This document shows, in pieces, positions 8,685 to 15,644 of a stretch of DNA of 15,644 nucleotides (positions within the stretch are counted from its first letter, which is position 1; every line of letters begins with the position of its first letter). The notes beneath the pieces are model-generated. The model worked only from the letters and a program-made list of their open reading frames with translations. It did no database searches and was not told the origin of the DNA. Source of the DNA: Podila epigama (taxonomy: Eukaryota > Mortierellomycota > Mortierellomycetes > Mortierellales > Mortierellaceae); contig JAAAVE010000641.1 of assembly GCA_015679605.1 (NCBI GenBank), positions 1 to 15,644 of the forward strand, written 5' to 3'. The position numbers and the translations under genes are program-made.

Positions 8685-8737
8685 GCGAGAGCAAGAGAGT
8701 GAGAGTGAGCGAGAGTGAGAAAGAGAGAGTGAGAAAG
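8685..8737 (+). repeat. GAGAGTGAG-type imperfect simple repeat
   Basis: About 50 nt of GA/GT purine-rich repeat with units such as GAGAGTGAGC. It is the same sequence style as 9421-9576. Confidence 0.8.
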
Positions 8738-8776
8738 TAGGACACAACGTGCACACAGACAATTGCTTGTTTTTTG

Positions 8777-8798
8777 CTCATTTCTCATTTCTCATTTC
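8777..8798 (+). repeat. Three tandem CTCATTT units
   Basis: CTCATTT repeated with a period of about 7-8 nt. A short perfect inverted repeat (CGCGAC / GTCGCG, 8803-8819, five-base loop) follows directly. Confidence 0.7.
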
Positions 8799-9151
8799 CA
8801 TCCGCGACCCTTTGTCGCGTGGGTGTTCCACAAAGAAGAGAGAAGAGAAAAAGAAAAAGGCGGACATGGTCAGACAAGGTCAGACAAGGTTACAAGTTGA
8901 GAGATGATACTTTTTTTTTTGTTCACATGTGTGATGGTGGAACTCCTTCGTTCCTGACCAACCCATGCAACATGTCTTTCATGGAGAGGTGAATGATGGT
9001 TAAAGATGATTGATGTTGTTGACTATGTTCTGCAGGCAAAAAGCTGTATGTCGAGTAGCCGTTAGAATGAACATTGCCTATTGATTCCTCCCCCTTTTTT
9101 CTACATGCTGAACATGCATGCATGAGATGCCCATCCGTTTCTCAAAGAAAC

Positions 9152-9197
9152 GAGATATATCAAGAGACAGAAAGAGAGATATATCGAGAGATAGAAC
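9152..9197 (+). repeat. 24-bp tandem duplication
   Basis: Two copies of GAGATATATC plus RAGAGAYAG, at 9152-9173 and 9176-9197 (period 24), differing at a few positions. Confidence 0.8.
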
Positions 9198-9420
9198 TGT
9201 GGCAGCGAAAAAGCTCATTCCCTAGGCAAGCCGAGATGTAGATGGTGCAGGCAGTGTAAGAGTGAAAAGTGGAGTGAATGAAATTGCGTCCTGCACATGC
9301 GCAGTGTATAGCTGTGATGTGTTGACATGTTGATGTTGTTGATGTGTGTATGCGAGAAGGCGAGTCAGTAGCGACAATGGATCAAGGTTGATTTGTTTTT
9401 TTCGCAAGTCTATCAACACT

Positions 9421-9576
9421 TGAGAGCAAGAGTGAGAGTGCGTGAGTGAATGAGAGTGAGTGAATGAGTGAGTGGGCGTGTGTTTATGTGAATGTGAATG
9501 TCCATGAATGTGAGTGAGTGTGTGTATGTGTGTGCATGTATGCGTTGTTTGCATGTCTGCGTGTGTGAATGAATGG
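9421..9576 (+). repeat. GTGAGTGAATG-rich simple repeat array
   Basis: A long run of GTGA, GAATGA and GTGTAT units on the plus strand. It is the reverse-complement style of the CATTCAC arrays at 9950-10200 and 10545-10665, so the two arrays are in inverted orientation. A His/Thr-rich frame on the minus strand is a by-product of the repeat. Confidence 0.8.
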
Positions 9577-9840
9577 CATTCGATTCGCATCAAACATGGC
9601 CAGATATCAAATGGACATGCACATTCAACATGGCATGGCATGGCACATACAGTAAAGCATTTATCATGGAGCATTCACTCATGTTGCATAGAGCAAGCAT
9701 ACAGCATTCAGCATGCAGCATTCAACATACATGAATGTACAGCACACAACATACAGCATATTCATCCATTAATCCACTCCATTCATCCGTTCATTCAGTC
9801 ATTCAGCACACAACATAGACAATGCCCTTTGTCACTACTG

Positions 9841-10311
9841 TGCGGTGCGGTGTGTATAAAAAGGACGACTGATACAGCTCATCCTCCTGCCTTCTCTCTC
9901 TTCTCTCTCTTTTCTTTTCACTCTCCTCTATAAAGCCGCCCTTTTGTGCATCTCCACACCCGATCGATTCTCACCTCTGCACTTCCACATCCACACTCGC
10001 CGCCACCTCAACATCCACACTCGCCTCCACTTTCGCTCACTTCCACTCCACTCACTCACGTACACACACCTACACTTACACCTACACCTACACACACCTT
10101 CACACGCTCATACCCAGACTCACACATACATTCATTTGTCCACACACACTCCACTCACACATAAACACATACATACACATATACATACATTCGTACATTC
10201 ATATTTTTATACACTCTACTCTTGCATACTCTACATCTATACATCTATCGACTCTACTCTACTCTCCGAGATTGACAGAATTCTTCCAAACATACATTTT
10301 AAGCACAAGAG
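9841..10311 (+). promoter_or_regulatory. Candidate core promoter and leader (TATA, CT block, CA-rich leader, splice donor)
   Basis: TATAAAAAG at 9855-9863 is followed by a C/T block (9882-9928), a second TATAAAG (9929-9935), a long C/A-rich stretch (about 9945-10250), and then CAAGAG|GTATGT with the donor GT at 10312-10313. This order fits a transcription start near 9890-9950 with a spliced noncoding first exon pointing toward the VTC-family gene 2.2 kb away. Nothing proves transcription. The open frame through it (9944-10381) is His/Thr repeat translation. Confidence 0.4.
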
Positions 10312-10562
10312 GTATGTCAGCAAGCATCCTGTTCTCAGTTCTCAGCAGTTCTCACAACGAATGAATATGTACTCTTTATAAATCAAAACACAGCATATGA
10401 TTTCTGGGTCTCAGCACCACCCAAATATGTTCTTTCCCAGCCGGGGTTACGAAAGGGGAGGATGAAAATTAGGCTTTTTTTCATTTTTTTTTTTTTTTTT
10501 TTTCTCTTTCTTTCTTTTGATCAAAGTCAAAATATACCCTTGATCTCACTCACATTCACACA

Positions 10563-10634
10563 TTCACACATTCACATTCTTATTCACTTATTCACTCATT
10601 CACACATTCACATTCTAATTCACTTATTCACTCA
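10563..10634 (+). repeat. 36-bp tandem duplication in a CATTCAC-rich array
   Basis: Copies at 10563-10598 and 10599-10634 differ at one position (T at 10581, A at 10617). The duplication lies inside a wider CATTCAC/TATTCAC simple repeat (10545-10665) that ends in a CA run. Confidence 0.88.
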
Positions 10635-11057
10635 TTCACACACACACACACATTCACAAACATAATATATCCATACACAACGCCATTCTTATCCACGCTT
10701 ACTTACCGTCCCTCGAGTCGTCAAACATTCTTGCATATACACTTATACCAATACCTTCTTACACACAGCAATCACGGTCACTGCATGCATACAAATAGTA
10801 CGTTTGTCTCTCGAGCCACACACAATGCAATACGTGAGCAGGGGTTGAGGGGATAGAATATATCCAGGTCGGACGCACCAGTCTGCACAACACACCATAC
10901 TGACCGCTCAACGACAAACGCTGCAGAATGCTCTCTTATTCGTTGTCATTCATGCATGCCCTTACTGTGGGAAAGCAACATCACACGAGGAACTGCAATC
11001 TTCATTGGATGGCAATTTGCATTTTTTTTTTTTGATATCCTGTGCAAGAGTGAAAGT

Positions 11058-11105
11058 GAGGTACATTATTGCATAAGCTAAAAAGAACATCCGCGAATGT
11101 ACCTC
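11058..11105. repeat. Perfect 10-bp inverted repeat with 28-nt spacer
   Basis: GAGGTACATT (11058-11067) and AATGTACCTC (11096-11105) are exact reverse complements. About one such pair is expected by chance in a window this size, so no function is claimed. Confidence 0.6.
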
Positions 11106-12029
11106 CCTTGCTTTCTTTGCCCATTCAGGCATACAGAACATGGCATGTACATCTCTATCTCTTCCCTAATGCCGCCATTTATGACTTTACTTGGGTTAAA
11201 CTATCGCATATTTTGCATGCGTAACCAGTCATAGAACCTTTGTTGACATGGGAATATCTATTACATGCGCACGTTGGATGTGGTTTGTGGTTCTTGCAAC
11301 AGTACTTGGTGAATATTCCATGCATTCAAAATGAAGAAATGCAGGCACACTAGTAATAATGGTGGTCAACTCAGCAAAAAGTTCAAATAACAAAATAGCA
11401 AAAAGTGTTCTTGATCTGACAAAGTGGGAAGGGTGGTATCGAGGAGATTCATTCACCATACATGACTTGGAACGCTCCTTGGACCTTGCCTATTTCTTTC
11501 CGTCATGTTCTCTGTTCAAAGATGGAATTGGTCCGTGCCCCTGTAACGAGCACTAGTCAAGCCTCAAGGCATTTTCTGGAACGAACGAAGGGGTGCTCTC
11601 GAGGGTGTTTTGGAAAGGGGACAGACAAAACGTTCCTCTTCAACAACACGACGCTACACAGGCAAACAAGCAAACAGAAGATCTCTCCCATTCACTTTTT
11701 GTTCTGTCAACATATCCCAAAATCTATCAAACCTCACCTCACCTCCTGTCCATTTTCTGCCCTATTCTTTCCCTGCTCTGTTCCTCTGTTCTACTATGCA
11801 ATGCAGGGATGCAAACTTACCCGGAAAAAAAAAAACATATCACATCATATCAAACATGCGTGGATGGGATATGGGATGGAACGCATTGTTCGCTACCTCC
11901 ACCATTGCTCACACGAGTAATCGAACAGTCGAGACATTGCCATTGCGACATGTTTGTCATCCATTCAAAGCCATGCTCGTCTCTCCACTCTACCCCTCGC
12001 TCTTCTCGCTTAGCATGCCACTAATCGCC

Positions 12030-12109
12030 ATTTCTTTTCTTTTCTTGTCTTTTTTTCTTTTGTTTTGTTTACTCCTTTTCTTCTCCCTTTTTTTCCTCCC
12101 CTTCGTTAG
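12030..12109 (+). promoter_or_regulatory. Long polypyrimidine tract ending in CGTTAG upstream of the VTC-family start
   Basis: About 75 nt of nearly pure T/C followed by TTAG at 12106-12109, 59 nt before the start codon. It is either the C/T block that marks fungal transcription starts, or the polypyrimidine tract and acceptor of a 5' UTR intron (possibly paired with the donor at 10312). Sequence alone does not decide between them. Confidence 0.5.
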
Positions 12110-12168
12110 AACTCTTAAACTTGCAATCAACCTCATCGACCTAACTCACTACAGAAAGCGATCACGCT

Positions 12169-15100
12169 ATGAAATTTGGAACGCAGCTCAAAACGAGTAG
12201 GGTGCAACATTGGAAGTTTCACTTTGTTCATTATGATGGCCTGAAAGCCCTCCTTAAGGATCCGAGCCACGGCTGCGAATTCACAGAAAAGGATGAGGCT
12301 CAATTTGAGAAGATGCTCCTCGCCGAGCTTGATAAGGTAAGCAAGATGTTTGATTGTCTCAACAGTATTACAGTTCTACAGTACTTGCTTTTCATCCTAC
12401 TCAGTGCGTACATGATAAGGATGGAGGAGAGTCTACTGACTTTCTTTTCTTCGTGTATTCCACAGGTCGCGTCATTCCAAACACTCAAACTCGGGGAGGT
12501 TCAACGGCGGACAGAACACTGTGAGTACACTATCCAACAGCACCAGCAACCTTCCGCAAAGTCAACCGAAAAGTTGACCCTGGCCTCGTTCGTTGCCACA
12601 GAGTCCGAGATCAACAAAATTACCAAAGACCTTCAAGATCTTGCACGGTTCCAACGACTAAACTACACTGCCTTCCTCAAGATCATCAAGAAGCACGACA
12701 AACATACCTCAGGCTATACATCCCTTCGATCCATCTTCATGACCGCCCTTCAGGCTAAACCTTTCCATAAGGAGAGCTTCGCGCCCCTCATGAGCCGTCT
12801 TTCTACCCTCTACTGCATCGTGCGTACCGGTTCTGCTACAACTGCAACCAAAGCCCGGTCGATCGATTCCTCGGATGAGGATGAGTACCTAGATCATCCA
12901 AACCAAGTCTCAGACAAGATCGCGTTCTGGGTCCATCCAGATAATGTCATGGACCTTAAAATGCTCATCCTCAAATACCTGCCCTTTATCGTTTACGAAC
13001 CTGCGCCTAGCCATACATCCACCCTCCATCCAGTTCCCCAACAGAGCCAAACACTTACCTGCGAGAGTCCAGTGTCGACTATCTACCTCGACAACCAGGA
13101 CTTTGATCTCTATATGGCCCAGGTTGAGCAACAAGACAAGACTGAGGCCGTCCGTCTGCGATGGTATGGGTCTGACCAAAAGTATATGTGGGTAGAGCAC
13201 CAACAGGTACAGACCTCTACTCCCTCATCCTCATCTTCATCCACATCTGTCTCTCCCAATGCACCGACTGCCACCAAACATCGATTCCAGATGAAGTCGA
13301 AGCAGGTACCACAGCTCCTTCAGGGTTCCGCCAATTTGCAAAAGTCTTTTGATCAGCTCCGTCAAGCAGGCCAGAGGAGCAACATTGACCTTCAACAGTT
13401 CGAAGAGCGTACTCGCATTGTTCAGTCGCGCATCAAGAAACGAGGTTTGAAGCCTGTAGTGCAGACGTTTTTCAACCGAACAACCTTCCAAGTCCCTGGT
13501 GATGCCCGTGTGCGCATTACCTTGGACACAGACGTGGTCATGGTCCGGGAACGGACACCTGGCATGTTTTCATCTTTTTCCTCGCCCAACATGTCAGATG
13601 TTTCTCCGATCTCTTCTCCCACCACCCTTTCTTCGTCTGTTCCTTTCCCTCAGGGCCGCTGGACTCCCAGTGCCATTCTCCAGGCCGAGAACTACCCATT
13701 CCCACATATGCGCGACCAAGATATTGTCTGCTTCCCTTATGCGGTTTTGAAGATCCGCACCTTGACCGAGCCTCAAGAAGATATCCCCAGCTGGATTGAA
13801 AACATTTCACAGAGTCATTTGGTCGAGATGGTGCCCAACTTTGCCAAAGACCAACACGCCATCGCCTCTTTGTACGAATCTCGTGTCAGCCTTTTGCCGT
13901 TTTGGGTAAGTCTTGATTGTCTTGTTTTTGATACGTTGGTTGAGTAAAGCATCTATCATGGCCTTGGACTTTCCTTGTTGTACAATGAGTAAAAGAAGAA
14001 ATGATGTCAACACGCTCTAACGAACAGTGAAAAATAACACCATCTCCAACTGGTATCTTTTTGATTAATAGCTATCTGATATGGACCGTGATATCCGCAA
14101 GCAGGCTGCTCCATCTGGATTCCCACGTAGGGTCACCTCATTTACGTCGCAAGAATCGAATGGCTCGATTGCATCAAGCGCGTCTCATGATTCGTTTATC
14201 TCTGCTGAATCTTCGCCCGCTACCTCAATCGCTGAAACGGCCTCACATGAACCAATATTATCCACGATGAAGGAGAACGACAAGAGTAGGGAGAAAGGCA
14301 AGGGGACGGATAAGGGCAAGGACAAGGGCCAGGACAAGGAGATGAATAAGCTCGAGATGAAAAACCATCTGAAGACCATTGAGCCTTCAGAGTTGGATCT
14401 GCCTGACATTGCTAATGACCTGACGGTAACAGTTCAGCGAATGGAGACCCAACAGATCCAGGGTCCCCCTAGCATGGAATCACTGAAGCAAGGTAACCAC
14501 CCAAGTAACTATAAAAGCAGTAAACCCAAGAGCAAACGCCCCGTCATCAGCTGCCTCAAGAAGCCAGTGTCATACTCCAGCTTCCAGAGCAGGAGTGGTA
14601 ACAGCAGCAGTCATACTGATGGTGAGCCATCGTCCCCGACGACGAGTTCAGGGAGCGGTGGAAGCCGATCTAGTAGAAGGAGTCAAAAACGTGTGACGTT
14701 TAATCCTACGACACAGCAGCACTTTTGGGACAAGGCCCAGCATTGGCTTCCGTTTGCGCATGGTGCAAACGAGGGTGCTAATGCGCAACACCACCTGTCG
14801 GAAGATCTGGAAGCTCAGTATGGTGCCCCTGGTACCACACGTCGACCAGCAAGGACGCGTCTGCATCATGGTCGAGTGCATGAGGGTCCGTTTACATTAT
14901 CAAGCATCAGCATGTTTGGCCGTCGGATGACGTGGATGAAATTGTTTTGGATGTGTCTATCGGGGTTGAATGTCGGGTTGTTGTTTGTGGGCCTGGTGCT
15001 TGCGTTGATGAACCTGGGTGATGGCGTCGGGACAGAGGCTGCGTCTGTGTTTTTGATTGTGAGTTGTCTTTGCATGGGCAGCACCGTTTGGGCACATTTG

Positions 15101-15409
15101 AGCCGTATGGATGGGGTGGATGACGATGCTGACGATGAGGAGGACGATGAAGTAAATGCGGACCTGCGAAAGATCAAGGCTCAAACAGCCAATAGCGAAC
15201 GCGTTGGGCTTTTGTCTGGTGCAACACCATCCTCATACTCATCTCTGTCACTGCCTTCGAGCCATTTGGATAAGACGAAGGGTACCAAGACAGGAGCAAT
15301 GCACAATGCGGCGAGCAAAGGTCGGTGGGTACGCCGTCGAGTCATGCCAGTCGTTACTTTTGTATGCTTGGTTACGGCTGTCACTTTCAATGCCATGGCG
15401 AGATCCTAA
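12169..15409 (+). CDS. SPX-VTC-3TM vacuolar polyphosphate polymerase accessory subunit (Vtc2/3/5-like), three exons
   Basis: Exons 12169-12336, 12466-13905 and 14072-15409 join to 981 aa; introns are 129 and 166 nt, both phase 0. The SPX domain (about 1-185) keeps Y22, K26 and the K128/K131/K132/K135 cluster (KIIKKHDKH), the known inositol-pyrophosphate site. The VTC tunnel domain (about 205-545) starts at FWVHPDN and has STIYLDN (260-266), RLRW (R286, R288), FNRTTFQ (R394), DARVRITLDTD (R406), FPYAVL and SHLVE. Pocket residues look lost: VEHQQ at 299-303 where the family has VE-R/K-KT; K485 where catalytic Vtc4 has its metal-binding Glu (E426 by memory); N514 where it has K455. Two Ser-rich insertions (about 306-326, 424-451) and a linker of about 280 residues rich in Lys/Asp/Ser precede three TM segments (about 826-852, 858-880, 958-978) like Vtc1/DUF202. 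By family knowledge, VTC makes polyphosphate at the vacuole membrane. This is likely a sensor or accessory subunit. The exact orthologue is unsure. Confidence 0.92.
12337..12465 (+). other. VTC-family gene intron 1 (stop-free, multiple of three)
   Basis: GTAAGC donor, CACAG acceptor, 129 nt. The frame stays open through it, so retention would add 43 residues with a hydrophobic core (VLQYLLFILLSAYM) inside the SPX domain. Splicing restores ELDKVASFQTLKLGEV, the normal SPX continuation, so it is called an intron. Confidence 0.88.
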
Positions 15410-15468
15410 CACTGTAGAGCATTCATTCCCCTTACTGCATCGCACACATTTTGTATCAGTTTATGTAA

Positions 15469-15474
15469 AATAAA
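15469..15474 (+). terminator. Canonical AATAAA poly(A) signal of the VTC-family gene
   Basis: AATAAA lies 60 nt after the TAA stop (15407-15409), preceded by TTTATGTAA. It is the only clean canonical poly(A) hexamer found just downstream of any gene in the window. Confidence 0.7.
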
Positions 15475-15644
15475 TACTATTGGCATTCCGTACGATAAGA
15501 TGAAAAATGTGAAGATGAAGATATGCTTGTTCGCTTGTTCTTTTGAACATTGGACTTGATGTTTGGGCAGCTGATCAATTAAGTAACGCGACACACACGG
15601 ACACGGACACGGATACGGGTCAGAAGGAGCGAAATCCATGAGCA
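15475..15644. other. Downstream flank with GGACAC hexamer repeat
   Basis: No gene is supported. At about 15591-15617 there is a short GGACAC/GGATAC tandem array. The minus-strand open frame from 15639 is an unremarkable Pro/Cys string there and runs across the 3' UTR. Confidence 0.5.

Larger units (their letters stand above)
6484..9840. other. Left part of a long gene-poor region (G-rich plus strand)
   Basis: I can support no gene. Open frames are short, overlap on both strands, and read as low-complexity His/Thr, Ser/Leu or Arg/Glu strings. The plus strand is consistently richer in G than C and in GA/GT repeats. Repeats and G-rich motifs are listed separately. It could be a long leader or promoter region of the minus-strand secreted-protein gene, a noncoding RNA locus, or plain spacer. 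Confidence 0.5.
10312..12168. other. Right part of the gene-poor region, upstream of the VTC-family gene
   Basis: No gene is supported. The plus strand is C/A- and C/T-rich. It holds a T-run (about 10484-10503), CATTCAC repeats, a 10-bp inverted repeat (11058-11105), and two overlapping antiparallel short frames (11229-11459 minus; 11359-11556 plus) that look slightly protein-like but match nothing I know. The end is a strong pyrimidine tract. Confidence 0.5.

Noticed and set aside
9222-10381. His/Thr-rich frames on both strands
   Set aside because: They are by-products of GTGAATG and CACATTCAC simple repeats. Histidine-rich protein function is not supported.
9421-10665. CRISPR-like repeats
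   Set aside because: The units are degenerate simple sequence without uniform repeat-spacer structure, in a eukaryotic context.
11265-11280. GCACGTT as a Pho4-type phosphate-response site for the VTC-family gene
   Set aside because: It is a single partial core 0.9 kb upstream. Such matches occur by chance and no CACGTG was seen near the start.
6484-12168. Transposon or retroelement hidden in the gap
   Set aside because: I saw no terminal inverted or long direct repeats, no integrase, transposase or reverse-transcriptase motifs, and no target-site duplication.
11610-12200. 196-residue frame overlapping the VTC-family start
   Set aside because: It ends 31 nt inside the true first exon in another frame and its Phe/Leu run is the pyrimidine tract. 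At most it could act as an overlapping upstream ORF if that region is in the leader.
12169-15409. Calling the gene catalytic VTC4
   Set aside because: The Glu-to-Lys change at 485, loss of the VE-R/K-KT motif and Asn at 514 argue against the catalytic subunit.

Overview
The window looks like nuclear DNA of a fungus. The three recognisable proteins are fungal or eukaryotic housekeeping factors. Their genes carry short introns (85-166 nt) with GTAAGT/GTATAN-type donors and YAG acceptors. The spacers are rich in homopolymer runs and microsatellites. An early-diverging filamentous fungus (Mucoromycota, perhaps Mortierella-like) is my best guess. That placement is inference from style, not from a marker gene.

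Layout, left to right. (1) Positions 1-141 may be the 3' end of an unidentified plus-strand gene. (2) 890-2651 (+) encodes NCS6/CTU1, the PP-loop subunit of the cytosolic tRNA wobble-uridine thiolase, in five exons. (3) 2652-3544 is a convergent spacer, pyrimidine-rich and then purine-rich on the plus strand. (4) 3545-4635 (-) encodes the nuclear poly(A)-binding protein Pab2/PABPN1, in five exons. (5) 5512-6483 (-) is an intronless ORF for an unrecognised protein with a signal peptide, an Asp-rich tract and a GPI-signal-like C-terminus. (6) 6484-12168 is about 5.7 kb without a convincing gene. It holds two G-quadruplex motifs, many GA/GT and CA/CT simple repeats, a switch from G-rich to C-rich plus strand near 9.6 kb, and a TATA-like promoter signature near 9.86 kb. 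(7) 12169-15409 (+) encodes a 981-residue SPX-VTC-three-TM protein in three exons. It is a subunit of the vacuolar polyphosphate polymerase whose catalytic pocket looks degenerate, so it resembles the accessory subunits Vtc2/3/5 rather than catalytic Vtc4.

The genes do not form a pathway. They touch separate processes: tRNA thiolation, mRNA 3'-end and RNA biology, the cell surface, and phosphate storage. I found no obvious new multi-gene system. The points most worth following are: the tiny PAB2 terminal exon that carries the PY tail and is lost if the last intron is retained; the pseudoenzyme-like VTC protein with its unusually long linker; the skew switch and promoter-like signature inside the long gap; and the secreted acidic protein.

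All exon boundaries were derived by reading splice sites against remembered family sequence. No search or alignment was run.
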